Shown piece after piece: positions 41,798-53,267 of a DNA stretch of 64,000 nt. The translations under genes were made by a program, and so were the position numbers. Numbering within the stretch: the first letter of the stretch is position 1; each line of letters starts with the position of its first letter. The stretch spans positions 248,001 to 312,000 of the forward strand of contig NW_012236532.1 in NCBI RefSeq assembly GCF_000787575.1. Direction: 5' to 3'. This DNA comes from Acytostelium subglobosum LB1. Lineage: Eukaryota; Evosea; Eumycetozoa; Acytosteliales; Acytosteliaceae. Under the pieces are notes generated by a model that saw only the letters and a list, made by a program, of their open reading frames with translations, was not told the DNA's origin and ran no database searches.

Positions 41798-43129
41798 ATG
41801 ACAATGCTATGTATATCACCAATGGATAATAACAACAACAACAACATAAACCATAACTATTATCCATATAATCCATTTTATCACCAAGCCTCAACATACC
41901 AACATACCAATATTAACAACCCATGGAACACAACAACATCACCAATCACCTCCACTACCTCAACAACATCAACATTAACATCTGCCTCCCCAACAAACCC
42001 CTCATCCTCAAATCCCAATGAGGCAAACTCTCACCCTCAAGTTGCCGAGTCACGCGCCTTTCCAGATGTCAGTTTGGACTCGCCCTTCCTCGACATTAAC
42101 AATGTCAATCTCGATTATTTATTATCATACGGCAGCTATGTTGATTACGAGTTATCATCAGACTTTGCTTCATCTAATGAGTCAATGTCATCTGACGAGT
42201 CTCTTTGTCCAAGCAGCCCAATGTCACCTGATGTCTTATACACTACATCAACAACTACAACAATGGCAACTACCGCCTCACCATATCCATATTTCAACCA
42301 GACCGATGTCGGTCTGCCTACACTGCCGATCATGAATTATAATACTACTATTACCACGATGAATACTACTGCTGGCTCTGAGCCATCTTCACCACTGCCT
42401 CCAACACTGCAAACTCAGTCATCCAAGTCTCATTCACCAAGAACAATGGTAGCGCCAAAGAAGCAGATCAAGTCTGCATCCGCCAAGTCTTCGCCCAAGT
42501 CCTCACCCAGGATCAAGTCTAAGTCCAAGTCACCCAAAGAATCACCTGTTGTTGAGCCACTATCCCCACCAGTGCTGCAAACATATCCCTCATTCACCGA
42601 TGCCATCGACACCACTGAGACCACTGACACCGCCACCCGAGAGACTCGTTCACTGAAGTCAATTTCCGATCTTGTGTTGAGCGAGTACCGTCACTCAGAT
42701 CCTGGAACTCGTATCGACATGAACGACCTTGTCTCCAAGACTCAGGTGACCAAGCGTCGTTTCTACGAGATCATGAACGTTATGGAGTGTGTTGGCGTTG
42801 TGCGCAAGGAGGAGCGTGATGCCTACTACTGGGTTGGCTATAAGAATGTGGAGAAAACCATAAACTCCATCTTCGAGACGACCGCCGACCTGTCGGCCAA
42901 GATGACTTCGATTAATTCCCTATGCTACCAGTTCATTGCCATGTTTGCCATCAAACATATGATAAGCATCAACGATGTGCGCGAGGAGTACGATCTGGAT
43001 TCCAGGCCAGCCCGTTGCAAGCGTCTCTATGACATTGCCAACATCCTGGAGAGTCTTGGTCTTATTACCAAGTCCGAGAAGGTTAAGTCCAAACAGATGT
43101 ACACCTGGAATGGACCTCCATCTAATTAA
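41798..43129 (+). CDS. E2F/DP-family transcription factor with two winged-helix domains
   Basis: Single exon, 443 aa. E2F factors control cell-cycle genes. After 280 residues of Asn/Thr/Ser/Pro-rich sequence come two winged-helix units. The first (about 283-345) has the recognition-helix motif KRRFYEIMNVMECVGVVRK. The second (about 370-440) has CKRLYDIANILESLGLITK, followed by MYTWNG. Both match the E2F/DP signature RR(I/L)YD(I/V)xNVLExxxLIxK. Two DNA-binding domains in tandem without a visible leucine-zipper/marked-box region is the layout of atypical E2F7/8 (DEL) repressors, which bind DNA without a DP partner. The first domain is the more divergent (F-Y-E for L-Y-D). Confidence 0.86.
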   Translation: MTMLCISPMDNNNNNNINHNYYPYNPFYHQASTYQHTNINNPWNTTTSPITSTTSTTSTLTSASPTNPSSSNPNEANSHPQVAESRAFPDVSLDSPFLDINNVNLDYLLSYGSYVDYELSSDFASSNESMSSDESLCPSSPMSPDVLYTTSTTTTMATTASPYPYFNQTDVGLPTLPIMNYNTTITTMNTTAGSEPSSPLPPTLQTQSSKSHSPRTMVAPKKQIKSASAKSSPKSSPRIKSKSKSPKESPVVEPLSPPVLQTYPSFTDAIDTTETTDTATRETRSLKSISDLVLSEYRHSDPGTRIDMNDLVSKTQVTKRRFYEIMNVMECVGVVRKEERDAYYWVGYKNVEKTINSIFETTADLSAKMTSINSLCYQFIAMFAIKHMISINDVREEYDLDSRPARCKRLYDIANILESLGLITKSEKVKSKQMYTWNGPPSN

Positions 43130-43279
43130 GTAATATTACATAATAATAAATATATATATATAAAAGGCGCACCGACAAACAATCGGTATGCCACTCCCCA
43201 CTGTATCCATCTCCTGTCTGCCAATCTTGTTGATCCTGCGCATTGAATGAACGAATGATATATGTTCACAGAGGTATGT

Positions 43280-45187
43280 TTACTTCCTCTTTGTACTTCC
43301 GCCGCCACCGCCACTGTTTGAAACAATGGCCTGTGCATGCTTGGTGTCTTTGATGTGTTGGAACAGCTTGTTGCGTGTTGGGAATCGCTCGGAACAGACA
43401 TGGCACACCATCTCGTCCTTTTGTTTCTCAGCACCACCAGCACCGGCAGCCGCCTTCTGCTTCTCCTGCCTTTGTAGCCTCTTTTCCTTGGCCTTGCCAA
43501 TCTTCTTTGTCTGTGTTGCAGTCTTCTTCTCGTCCTCACTGTCACTGTCCAGGAATGGATTGATCACCTTCTTGCTCTTGGTCTTGTTCTGTGTCTTCAA
43601 GTTGGCTGCGTCGTCGCTGTCATCCTCATCATCATCCTCGTTAGCAATATCCTCATCGTCATCATCTTCCACCTTTAGTTGTTGTTGCTTTTTCTTCTTG
43701 ACCATACCCTCTGGGAGGTCATCGTCACTGTCCTGCTTCTTCAATGACTTGCTCGATGATGATGACTTTCTATTTGACTTGGAGGACTTGTCATCTCCCT
43801 CATCTTCCTCTGCCTCATCATCTTCCAACTGCAACTTCTTTGCTTTGTTCTTGTTCTTCTTGTTCTGTTTCTTCTCCTTTTTGTTGCGCTTTGTCTTTGA
43901 TGATGAGTTGTCTGAATCCTGGTCGTTGTCGTCCTCCTCCTCCTCTTCATTGTCCTCATCAATATCACCTCCATTATGTATTGCAGCTGTTGCCGCTGCC
44001 ACAGCCGCATCTCTCTTCTTCTTCTTATCCTTCTTTGTCTTCTTTGTTACTATTCCATGCGGTAGCTCATGCTCTTCCTCATCTTGATCTTCTCCATTGT
44101 CATTGCTATTATTGTTGTTGGCCTCTTGTTCAACAACCTCATCATTATCATCATCATCATTTACATCCAGTGCATCCAACTCTTCATCGATCATCACAGT
44201 CTTTCTGAGCAATGCCAGATTCTTCTTGTGAAGGTTTGACGACTCGTGGTTCTTGAGCTGTCGATCCGACTTGAAAGTCTTATCACAAACGACGCAATGA
44301 TACTCTGGCACCTCCTCGTACTCTTGGTCGTCCTCCATAAACTTGACACCCTCACTCTTCAGTCGCTCATACTCTCGCTGCTGCTCCTCCTTGTGTCGCC
44401 TGATGGCTTCCTTGTGCTCCTCCTCCGCCCGCAGTCTGGCCTCCTCCTCGCGTACCTTGCGCTGTTCATCCTCCTCGCGCTGTCGCTTCAAGTGCTCCAT
44501 GACACGCTTGTCTCGCTTGTAAATGTAGTCGACCAAATGTCTGACCTGGTCCTGATACTCTTGACGATGCTTGCTGCGCTCCTTCATGTTCTCCTTCTCC
44601 ATCAGTCGTTTGATCTGTCTGTTGACGGCCTCTGTCGTGTTGTACTTGTCGGCCATTGTGAATCGCTTCTTTGTGACAAACTCTCGCCAGTACTGATAGA
44701 AGCGTAGCACGTCTGCCATTGGCGCATCGCTGCGACCAAACATTGGCGCGGTGGACTTGACGCGCGCCTTGTTTGAAGTGTCTGCAAAGTCCTCGTCGGC
44801 CTCGACCTCCTCCTTCTCGATGTCTTCAAACACCTCGTTGTACACTGTGTAGAAACCGCGCTCGCCATCGTCAAACAGGTCGTAGCAGGCCGAGCTGAAG
44901 AAGCCCCACAAGTTGATCGTGCTGGCATCGTCATCGTCACCGCCACGCAGGATTGCTTCGCGATGATCGTCGTACCACTTGCGCTCATTGGGATCGGACA
45001 GTATGGTATAGGCGTGGTTCAACTCCTTGAAACGCTCATCGGCCACTTGTTGTTGATGTTGATTCTTGTCCGGATGCCATATTAGTGCCTGTCTCCTATA
45101 AGCCTTTTTCAGTTCGTCGGCAGTCGCAGTACGAGCCACTTCAAGCACTTCGTAGTAGCATCTTAATACTCTCTTTGTTTGAGACAT
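43280..45187 (-). CDS. dnajc21: DNAJC21/Jjj1-type J-domain zinc-finger protein
   Basis: Single exon, 635 aa. Jjj1/DNAJC21 is a cytosolic Hsp70 co-chaperone that helps release and recycle shuttling factors during late 60S ribosome maturation. The J domain (residues 10-75) has HPD at 38-40. Directly after it comes the family segment STINLWGFFSSACYDLFDDG. A charged coiled coil (EYQDQVRHLVDYIYKRDKRV … LRAEEEHKEAIRRHKEEQQ) leads to a first C2H2 finger, YHCVVCDKTFKSDRQLKNHE. Long acidic and Lys-rich tracts follow, with a second finger, MVCHVCSERFPTRNKLFQH, near the C-terminus. The layout is the same as human DNAJC21, with longer low-complexity linkers. Its stop lies 150 bp from that of the convergent E2F gene. 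Confidence 0.95.
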   Translation of the reverse strand: MSQTKRVLRCYYEVLEVARTATADELKKAYRRQALIWHPDKNQHQQQVADERFKELNHAYTILSDPNERKWYDDHREAILRGGDDDDASTINLWGFFSSACYDLFDDGERGFYTVYNEVFEDIEKEEVEADEDFADTSNKARVKSTAPMFGRSDAPMADVLRFYQYWREFVTKKRFTMADKYNTTEAVNRQIKRLMEKENMKERSKHRQEYQDQVRHLVDYIYKRDKRVMEHLKRQREEDEQRKVREEEARLRAEEEHKEAIRRHKEEQQREYERLKSEGVKFMEDDQEYEEVPEYHCVVCDKTFKSDRQLKNHESSNLHKKNLALLRKTVMIDEELDALDVNDDDDNDEVVEQEANNNNSNDNGEDQDEEEHELPHGIVTKKTKKDKKKKRDAAVAAATAAIHNGGDIDEDNEEEEEDDNDQDSDNSSSKTKRNKKEKKQNKKNKNKAKKLQLEDDEAEEDEGDDKSSKSNRKSSSSSKSLKKQDSDDDLPEGMVKKKKQQQLKVEDDDDEDIANEDDDEDDSDDAANLKTQNKTKSKKVINPFLDSDSEDEKKTATQTKKIGKAKEKRLQRQEKQKAAAGAGGAEKQKDEMVCHVCSERFPTRNKLFQHIKDTKHAQAIVSNSGGGGGSTKRK

Positions 45188-45703
45188 GGCTTTATCACAT
45201 TAATTAGTTTTGAATGTATAAATAGTTTACTCCTCCTTATTATTATTATTTGTTATTATTATTATTACAAATGGATTGTTGTGCTGAGTTTACTCAAATG
45301 AGAATACTAATAAACGAACGAACACAAGATCAAATAGATAAAAGTGAGAAAGTTCACAAAATGGTCACTTTTGTTTGAAAGATGGACACGTGTCACTTGA
45401 GTTGCCAACCAACTTTGGGACAAGTTTGATTGATTGATTGAATGATGGATTTTGGGAGCTAAGATGTTATTGATTGTTTGATTGGTAGTGTTATAAGCCT
45501 GATCAGTTGTTGATACAATATTACTACAACCGAGCAAAGATGATGAGTTGATAATTATGCTGCCGCTGCGTCTGCGAATGCTGTAAATGCTGCCGCTGTT
45601 GTTGCTTATTCTATTGTTGTCATTGTCATTATTGTTTGTTAATGTTATTATCTTTTTGATCTCTTTAGTTGTTGGATGTTGTTGTTGTTGTTGTTGTTGT
45701 CGT
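45188..45703. other. Intergenic region
   Basis: Promoter of the J-protein gene and 3' flank of the aquaporin gene. TTGTTG and TTATTA simple repeats; nothing else seen. Confidence 0.5.
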
Positions 45704-46672
45704 TTAGATCTTTGACTTGGTGGCGGCAAAGAACTTCTGAGCGTAACCGGCCATGCCAGCACCCAAGAAGTCAGCTACCCAGTACAACCAATGGTATCCC
45801 CATTTGTTTCCAACCAAAGCTATTGTTGTGAAGTGATAGTTAGTTAGTATGTTGTCGAATTGATTAACTGACTGATTGATTGATCACTTACCTGGACCAA
45901 ATACTCTTGCTGGGTTGAATGCACCTCCAGAGACAGAACCACCGAGGAAACAAAGGAAGCCAAGTGTGAAACCAATGGCAATTGGGGCGAAACCAGCCTT
46001 GGTTGCACCAGAGGTCGTGTAGATGGTTAGGTTGCTGCCAGCGGACTTGCCACCACGAACGACCTTGACGTTCTTGCTGTCGTCAACAGTGTCGAAGGCA
46101 ACGGCAAAGATGACGTAGACCAGGATGAAGGTGAGAATGAGCTCGGTCAAGAAGACGTTGCCAATGTTGGAGTCGGCGGCTGGGACGACAGCTGTGGCGG
46201 CAGCGGCGTTGCCAGCGGCGAACTGGTCCGATGGGAAGGTGGCCAGCAGAATGAGCGACGCCAACACGGCACCGACCAGCTGCGCGCCAATGTACATGAG
46301 TCCCTTTGTGATCGAGGTCTTTCTCGTGACGCATGTGGCAAAGGTTACGGCGGGGTTGAAGTGCGCACCAGAGATATCGGCGAACGAGTAGATGAGGGCG
46401 ACGGCGGCAAAGGCGGTGGAGAGGGCACCTCCGACCACCGACGATGAGTTTGGTGTTCTGAGGAAGTTGGCGGCGGTCGACAACACGATGTAGACAAACA
46501 GGAATGTGCACATGAGCTCACCGAGCACGGCACGGATCAGCACCCAACGCTTCCTCTGTTGCTCTGCCACAGGGTCGAGTGGGGCCTCATTCTTATCATC
46601 CTCTGGTTCATCTGCAACTGAGATTCCAGTGTCCTGCATCTCATGGTATTCTGAATCGTTCTCGTCAGACAT
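45704..46672 (-). CDS. Aquaporin (MIP family)
   Basis: Two exons: 46672-45892 and 45819-45704; 298 aa. A six-helix water or solute channel. The cytosolic acidic N-terminus is followed by TM1 (IRAVLGELMCTFLFVYIVLS). Both half-helix motifs are intact: first NPA at 106-108 (GAHFNPAVT) and second at 253-255 (AFNPARVFGP), with the selectivity-filter arginine at 256. The last helix (HWLYWVADFLGAGMAGYAQK) comes from exon 2. An insert of about 25 residues with GGKSAGSN between TM5-side elements (before TKAGFAPIAIGF) resembles the extended loop reported for some amoeba aquaporins that may gate the pore; this is inference. Water versus glycerol selectivity was not decided. Confidence 0.95.
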
Positions 46673-48037
46673 TATTATATTCTATGTATGTATGTTTGTA
46701 TGTATATATGTATGTTTCTTTGTATTGACTATCTTTGTTACAAGATTTATGTGTCTCTCTCTGTCTCTCTCTATCTATTCGATGGATTGATTGATCGAGT
46801 TATAAGTTTGAGGTAATCAGTTTTTTGCTGTTGCTGCGCTGTAACTGTGCCTCTGTGTACGTGTATATATATATGTATTAATGTATAAGTATAAATATAG
46901 ACTCTCTACTATTACAACAAAGGGGATATTTGAATGACCTGGGGATCGGTGCACTCAACGATCCGTTCAACTTGCTGAGCTTGCTTCAGTGGACACACAC
47001 CCAAATCATTGATTATTTTTATTTTTGGTGCACAAAACTTCAATGAAGCACTTTGATAGGACACATTCTGATGTAACGTTATTCATATCGATTGGATACG
47101 TGAAGTACAATGTTTGATTAAGTGGGCATTCATTACTTACTTACTTACCCTTCTCACTACTCAAATATATATATAATACATATTGTATATGTTGTTGTGA
47201 TCACATCAACATCAGGTTGAGAAGAGACCACTCTCCACCCTGTTGGATCATCCAATGATGTAAGTTGTTCAATCAATCAATCAATCATATCTAGTCTGTT
47301 GGGTACATTGCCAACCTCGCGATTACTTTATACAGTTCATGATGATCTTGACAACAACATAGCATTGCTAACAATACTATCTTCACCTGGACATCATCAT
47401 TCATCATTGACATTGGATCATTCAATCATTCAATCAATCAATCGATCTTGATAACTCGATAAACACTTTATCAATGTGATCGGCATCAACACAATCATCA
47501 TGATACTGTATACAGGTGCTTTGTTTAAGAATGTTGATACAGCTCTGATCTTCAAAGGGTAGTCTCTGGAATATTAGGTGATTATCCATTTTGACCATGA
47601 TCATTCAGAGTTCATTGGAATAATTGATTGGTACATTGGAATAATTGATTGGTTCACCTGCACCGATGAAGACTGCGTCGGTCGGCACTTCGATAACAGC
47701 GTTGGACACCACGAGGCCCTTTACAAACGAGCCTACACCAGAGAGTGCTCTCTTCTCAACCTGTTGTTAATATTATCACATCATCTATTTCAAAGCTATA
47801 GCTGTTCCAGATTGAGTATCTGATTCGATCTGATCAGGTACTCAATCCTTTTTGAAATACTACATATAATATAATAAATCAACTTCCATCTCTCTCTTGT
47901 GTAGCACAACTATTTTGTTTGGACAGTCGACTGTCGCGTCCCACCCTCGTCGTCTCAAAGAAGTACAACACATTCTTTGATTCATTCAATCAATCAATCA
48001 TTTTCAAACAAATATTCTTCATACAGATAATATAACG
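46673..48037. other. Divergent intergenic region between aquaporin and GID8
   Basis: 1.36 kb, AT-rich, with CAATCAATC runs and a 21-bp unit repeated twice in tandem at 47613-47654. No supported coding sequence. Confidence 0.5.
47613..47654. repeat. Two tandem copies of a 21-bp unit
   Basis: Copies at 47613-47633 and 47634-47654 begin CATTGGAATAATTGATTGGT and differ only at the last base. A recent local duplication in a promoter region. Confidence 0.7.
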
Positions 48038-49072
48038 ATGTTCAACATATCAACTGGAAGCTCATCATCATCAGCCTCTTCATCCTATCATAACAAGGAG
48101 AGATATACAAAAGAGGAATGGGAGAAGAAGTTAAGTGAAGTTAATATATCAAAGAGGTAGGTTGAGTTGAGTTACAAGTTGAGTCATGAGAAGAAGGACG
48201 TACTAAACCAATCAATCAATGTAGTGATCTAAACAAGTTGGTGATGAACTATCTTGTGATTGAGGGATATAAAGAGGCGGCAGAGATGTTCCAACAAGAG
48301 TCTGGTACAAAGAGTATGGATGAATGAATGAATGAATTAGTGGACATCGAACAACCAGATACTAACTTACCATTCTTGAATGAATGAATGTTGCCCCACA
48401 GGTTCAGTAGATCTACCATCGATTGTAGATAGAATGGCGATTAGATCAGCGATACAAAGAGGTGACATTGAACAAGGAATAGAGATTGTCAATGATTTGA
48501 ATCCAGAAGTATGATTGATGGATGATTGCGATGATTGCTTGATTGCCGCGATGATGATAATGATGACAATGAAATGACTAACAGGTGTATCGATAATCTA
48601 GATATTAGATACCAATCCTCAACTATGTTTCCATCTGCAACAACAAAGATTGATTGAACTGATCAAGAAAGGAAAGTTGGCAGAGGCCATCCAGTTTGCA
48701 CAAGAAGAACTGGCACCTCATTGCGAAGATAATGTATGTACAGTCAGTGAACGAATCAATGAATGGACACTCGCTGACCATTACGTTTAGCCAAAGTTCC
48801 TGGAGGAACTGGAAAGAACAATGACATTGTTGGTGTTTGAAGACCTTGCCAAATCACCTCTGGCTGATCTAGTGGACAACTCTCAACGACAAAAGACGGC
48901 CAGTGAGCTGAATGCTGCGATATTGGTCAGTCAAAGTCAGGACAAAGACCCCAAGCTACCAACCATTCTCAAGATGCTCAACTGGGCTCAGGCACAGCTC
49001 GAGGAGAAATGTATATATCCCAATATGAAGAACCTGGTCACTGGCGAGTTCAAAGAGGAGGCTGACTCCTGA
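48038..49072 (+). CDS. gid8: GID8/TWA1, CTLH (GID) ubiquitin-ligase subunit
   Basis: Five exons: 48038-48156, 48225-48313, 48402-48508, 48602-48733, 48791-49072; 242 aa. GID8 is the scaffold that links RanBPM/Gid1 and the RING subunits in the CTLH/GID E3 ligase. The sequence follows human TWA1 from end to end: [14 protein letters not shown], Lis[41 protein letters not shown] (CTLH), [20 protein letters not shown], then [20 protein letters not shown] and the end [20 protein letters not shown]. Phases agree at all four introns. A Ser-rich N-terminal extension is the only addition. Confidence 0.95.
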
Positions 49073-49546
49073 GTCGAGTCCATTCAATCTCTTGTAAATA
49101 GACTATTAATGCTGGCCTTCGTTACTGGCCATACACACAAAGAAGTCATCCAAACCAGAGAAGGACAAGGATGGCAAAGGGAAGAGGTGTAAGCTTCAAT
49201 AAAGTGTATATAGATCCAATGACAATGCCAAAGAATACTTTGGTCGGTGACAAAGTATACCATGGTTAGCGCCAAAGTCATGGATGGTCAAGGCTATACA
49301 TCAATCCTCAGAAGGCATCGTTTATTGCATGTGCAAAGTGATGATGACAGATGTGGGTAGTGTTGGCAATGTTATAAATATAAATGAACAGTCCATAACC
49401 AATCACATATTGCTGATGCTGCTCGCTGGTGCTCTGTCTGAGTAGTTGTTGCTGTAGTTGAGGGTATTGTGGTAGTTGGAAGTTGGATATTGTGTTGTCC
49501 AGTCCAGTCCAATCCAGGTCAGAGAGGGTGTAACATTATTGTACGC
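49073..49546. other. Convergent intergenic region
   Basis: Between GID8 and the villin-headpiece gene. Mixed sequence with no recognised feature; presumably 3' UTRs. Confidence 0.45.
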
Positions 49547-52406
49547 CTAGTATAAAAAGGTCTCCTTCTTCTTGTTTGATTGCTTCCAGGCTGCGAGCTT
49601 GTAGAACTCATCCTTGGTGACCTTCATCACGCGGAGGAAGTCTGAGTCACTAAGGTATGACTCGAGCTTGGTACGATCAACGTGCGCTGGGACATTCTTG
49701 GCCTTGAGATCATCGTATGAGAAGGTCTCGGAAGCACCAGCAGCAGCTGGGGCAGCAGCTGGAGCAGCGGCAACTGGAGCAGCGGCAACTGGAGTGGCAG
49801 CTGGGGTTGGGGCTGGAGTGGCAGCAACTGGGGCTGGGGCGGCAGCAACTGGAGCTGGGGCGGCAGCAACTGGAGCTGGGGTGGCAGCAACTGGGGCTGG
49901 AGTAGACTCAACAAGCTTCTCAGATGATTTGGTTGACTTAAGGACTGATCTGAAATCTGGAACAGATGGCTCCTTGGCGGGTGAGGCAGCAACTGGTGTG
50001 TCAATCTTGGCAGAAGAGTTGGTCTTCTTCAGAACAACACTTGATGGATCGATCTTGGCACCACCAAACAGGTTGACACCACCAACTGGTCTCTGGACCT
50101 CTGGCTTAGTCTCTTCTGGCTTGGCCTCCTCTGGCTTGGTCTCAACAACGGCAGCAGCAGCTGGCTCAGCCTTTGTCTCCTCTGGCTGGGCCTCAGCTGC
50201 CTCTGTCTTGGTCTCCTCGGTCGTCTCCTCGCCCTATTAATGTGCCCAGGTATGATTGATTATATTAGTGATGGTCCAACTGGGGAGGTCATGTCCATGG
50301 ATGATGATTACTACATACAGTGACACCTTGCAGGAATGACTTTCCTCTCTTTGTTGGTCTTGAAAGGGTTGGATGAGAGAGCTTCTGGTGTGGCTCATCG
50401 ACTTGTTGCAATACGTTTTGCTCGGCCTCCTTTGCCGCTGCCTCAGCTGCCAGTCTCTTCTTCTCCTCCTCCTCATCGGCCAATCTCTTCTTTTCGGCCT
50501 CGTCGGCCTGACGCTGCTTCTCGGCCTCATCAGCCAATCTCTTCTTCTCAGCTGCTTCAGCAGCCAGACGTGTCTTCTCAGCCTCGGCATCCAGTCTCTT
50601 CTTCTCAGCCTCATCAGCCAATCTCTTCTTCTCAGCCTCAGCCTCCACACGCTTCTTCTCTGCCTCAGCCTCCAGACGCTTCTTCTCGGCCTCATCAGCC
50701 AATCTCTTCTTCTCTGACTCGGCCTCCAATCGCTTCCTCTCTGTCTCATCGTCCAAACGCTTCTTCTCTGCGGCATCAGCCAGACGCTTCTTCTCGGCCT
50801 CATCAGCCAATCTCTTCTTCTCTGCTGCCTCAGCCTCCTGACGCTTCTTCGCTGCCTCGTCATCCAAACGCTTCTTCTCTGCAACATCAGCCAATCGCTT
50901 CTCCTCAGCTGCTCTCTTCACCTCTGCATCATCATCAGTCTTCTGTGTCTCGGTGACAACAGCCTCGGACTTCTTTGGTGTTGGAGTGGCGGCGGCGGCA
51001 ACAGGGGCGGCAGCAGAAACAGGGGTAGCGGCGACAACAGGGGCAGCGGATGGGGCTGGGGTGGCAGCTGGCTTGGCAGCCTCAGTCTTCTTGGCTTGCT
51101 CCTTCTTCTTTGGTGGGGCGGCGGCCTCCTTCTTGGCAGCAGGGGCAGCGGCAACTGGAGCAACAACTGGCTTCACTGCCTTGGGCTTGACCGATGGATC
51201 GTTGATTGCCTTCAAAAGCTGATTGATATCGTCGTCATCCTTCTTGACTGGCTTCTTTGCAGCCTTCTTCTTCTTTCCAGCAGTGCTTGGGGTGGCAGTG
51301 GCTGGAGCGATTGAGTCAGAGTCCTCTGACTTGGATGCAACAGCAGCAGCTGGAGCAGCGGCGACAGCCTTTGGCTGGACCTCAACATCATCGAAAGTTG
51401 GCTCCACAATTGTGAATCCCTTTGGTTGTGCTGGCTTCTTGGCCTTTTGTGCTTGTGGCTTGGCAGCTGACTTGGCGGCTGGCTTGGCAACTGGCTCAGC
51501 AGCAGCAGTCTTGACGGCCTTTGGTGGCTTTGGTGATGGGATGAGCTCAGCAGTTGGTGTGGCGGTGGTGGTGGTGGTAGTTGTGGTAGTGGTTGGTGCT
51601 TCGGTTGGTTTGGCGGCGGCGACGACAGCAATGTTGCTGGTATCGATTGGTGACACTGATGCGTGCTGTGGCTGTGGAGTGGTGATGAGTGGTGAAGAGG
51701 TTGGAGTGCCCTTCTTGGTCTTGGGCTTCTTCTTCTGTTGTGGCTTTGACAACTTGGATGATCTCAAACGGATGACATCCTCGTTGTTGTTGCTAATCTC
51801 GGCTGGTGAGCCAGTGACCGAGTCGTCAAACACAGGTTCGACAATCTCGAATGGTGCCAACTGAGTCGAATGCTTTCTCTTCTTGTTCTTCTGTGATGCT
51901 GACTTTGTCTTGCGTGCCTCTGTCGCTGGTGATGCAATCGATGTTGTTGATGATGTCGATGTGGTCGATGTGGCTGGTGTCGCCTCCTCCGCCTTCAGCT
52001 GCTCGACAGCCGATACAGCAACGGCAACAACTGGCACAGACTCTGGCTGCTTGGCAGCTGCCTCCTTGGCCTGCTCCTGCTCCTTTTGCTGCTGTTGTCT
52101 CTGATGCTCGGCGGCAGCGGTGGCAGCGGCGGATGAATCCTCGGCATCCTTTTTCTTTCTCTCCTCAGTGGCTCTGTGCTGCTCCTCCTGAGCCTCCTGT
52201 TGCTGCTTCAAAGCCTCAGCCTCCTGCTCCTTCTTCTGTTGGATAGCACGCTCCTCTCTCTCCTTCTGGTCCTTCTTCTCCTGAATCTTCTGGGCGCTAG
52301 CCTTTGCACGCTCCTCCTTCTCTTTGTGGATCTGAGTGAACTCCTCGGGCTCTTCAATTACGAAGCCCTTGACAGGTGCCTTTGCAGATTGTTTCTTTGG
52401 ACCCAT
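49547..52406 (-). CDS. Villin-headpiece protein with long disordered/charged helix
   Basis: Two exons: 52406-50319 and 50233-49547; 924 aa. The last 60 residues form a villin headpiece, an F-actin-binding fold: FSYDDLKAKNVPAHVDRTKL, ESYLSDSDFLRVMKVTKDEF, then YKLAAWKQSNKKKETFLY. It has the conserved VDRTxLExYLSD, F-x-x-V, W-K-Q and terminal KK/aromatic. No gelsolin repeats precede it. Instead the N-terminal 700 residues are Ala/Pro/Lys/Thr-rich, with one helix of heptad-like AEKKRLADEAEKKRLEAE repeats (about 50430-50900). Three segments share the phrase KGFxIxEPxFD (KGFVIEEPEEF, FEIVEPVFDD, KGFTIVEPTFDD), a candidate repeated short motif. An actin-linking scaffold is the likely role; the specific family is unnamed. 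Confidence 0.88.
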
Positions 52407-52946
52407 TTATATAATAATATGTATTATATTCTTTATCTAAATTTATAATTACAACAACAATGATATGTATATATAAATATTATTACTAAATAATAATAAT
52501 AATAACCTGTCTGTTTGATAACAACAATGAATGAATAGTTAGATTGAGATTGTAACAATGGAAGATGGAATGAAGAATTGAGATGAATCTCAAAAGAGTG
52601 TGTTTGCTGAGGTCACGAAAAAAAAACAATGTAATTTTGTTGAACTTCATCGTCTTTTGATGACTCTCCTCATTCAATCATTCAACGTGATCAAAAGACG
52701 AATAACTTTATAGTTTACTTTCTTTAATATGTTAAACATAATTAAATAATATTAGTAATAGTAATAATACTAAACTTAATTCAAAAATCAACTGCCTTAT
52801 ATGACACTGATTTAGGACAAAGTATCAGAGTCTGCAACGACAAAAACGAATGATTTCGTCACTTTTCAAATCAATTTGATGAACGTTTCAAACGTGTATT
52901 GTTTAATTGTAGATAGTTAGATAAGATAGATAGATATAGAATAGAC
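52407..52946. other. Divergent intergenic region
   Basis: Promoters of the headpiece gene (-) and the TRIAP1-like gene (+). Strongly AT-rich; nothing else seen. Confidence 0.5.
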
Positions 52947-53267
52947 ATGTCAGGAAAAGATCAGAAACAACATCCAATGCTTGATCCAACTGCTTGCAAA
53001 GAGTTGAAGGATAGACATGATCAATGCTTTTATAAATGGTACAGCAACAGTTTCTTGAAAGGTACTGGTTCCGCTGAGTGTCAAGAGGAATGGGAAGAGT
53101 ATCAAGTTTGTATAAAGGTATGTAGTGTAGTAATCACATCATGACATTGGTTAGTTGGTCTAACAATCATTCAATCAATCATACAGGATAAACTAAAGGC
53201 ATGGAATCTAGAGTATCTTGTACAAGCACATGAGAAACAGCAGGAGAAGGCTCAGAATAAGAAGTAA
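52947..53267 (+). CDS. TRIAP1/Mdm35-like intermembrane-space protein
   Basis: Two exons: 52947-53117 and 53187-53267; 83 aa. TRIAP1 (yeast Mdm35) partners PRELI/Ups proteins to carry phospholipids across the mitochondrial intermembrane space. Twin CX9C motifs are exact: C17-x9-C27 and C45-x9-C55. The intervening DQCFYKWYSNSFLKGTGS matches DQCFNRWFAEKFLKGDSS of TRIAP1. The protein would be imported and oxidised by the Mia40 pathway. The C-terminal helix from exon 2 is Gln/Lys-rich. AATAAA at 53440-53445 is a likely poly(A) signal. Confidence 0.92.

Noticed and set aside
50237-52246. Plus-strand and alternate-frame ORFs across the villin-headpiece gene
   Set aside because: Low-complexity shadows of the Ala/Lys/Glu repeats in the true minus-strand frame.
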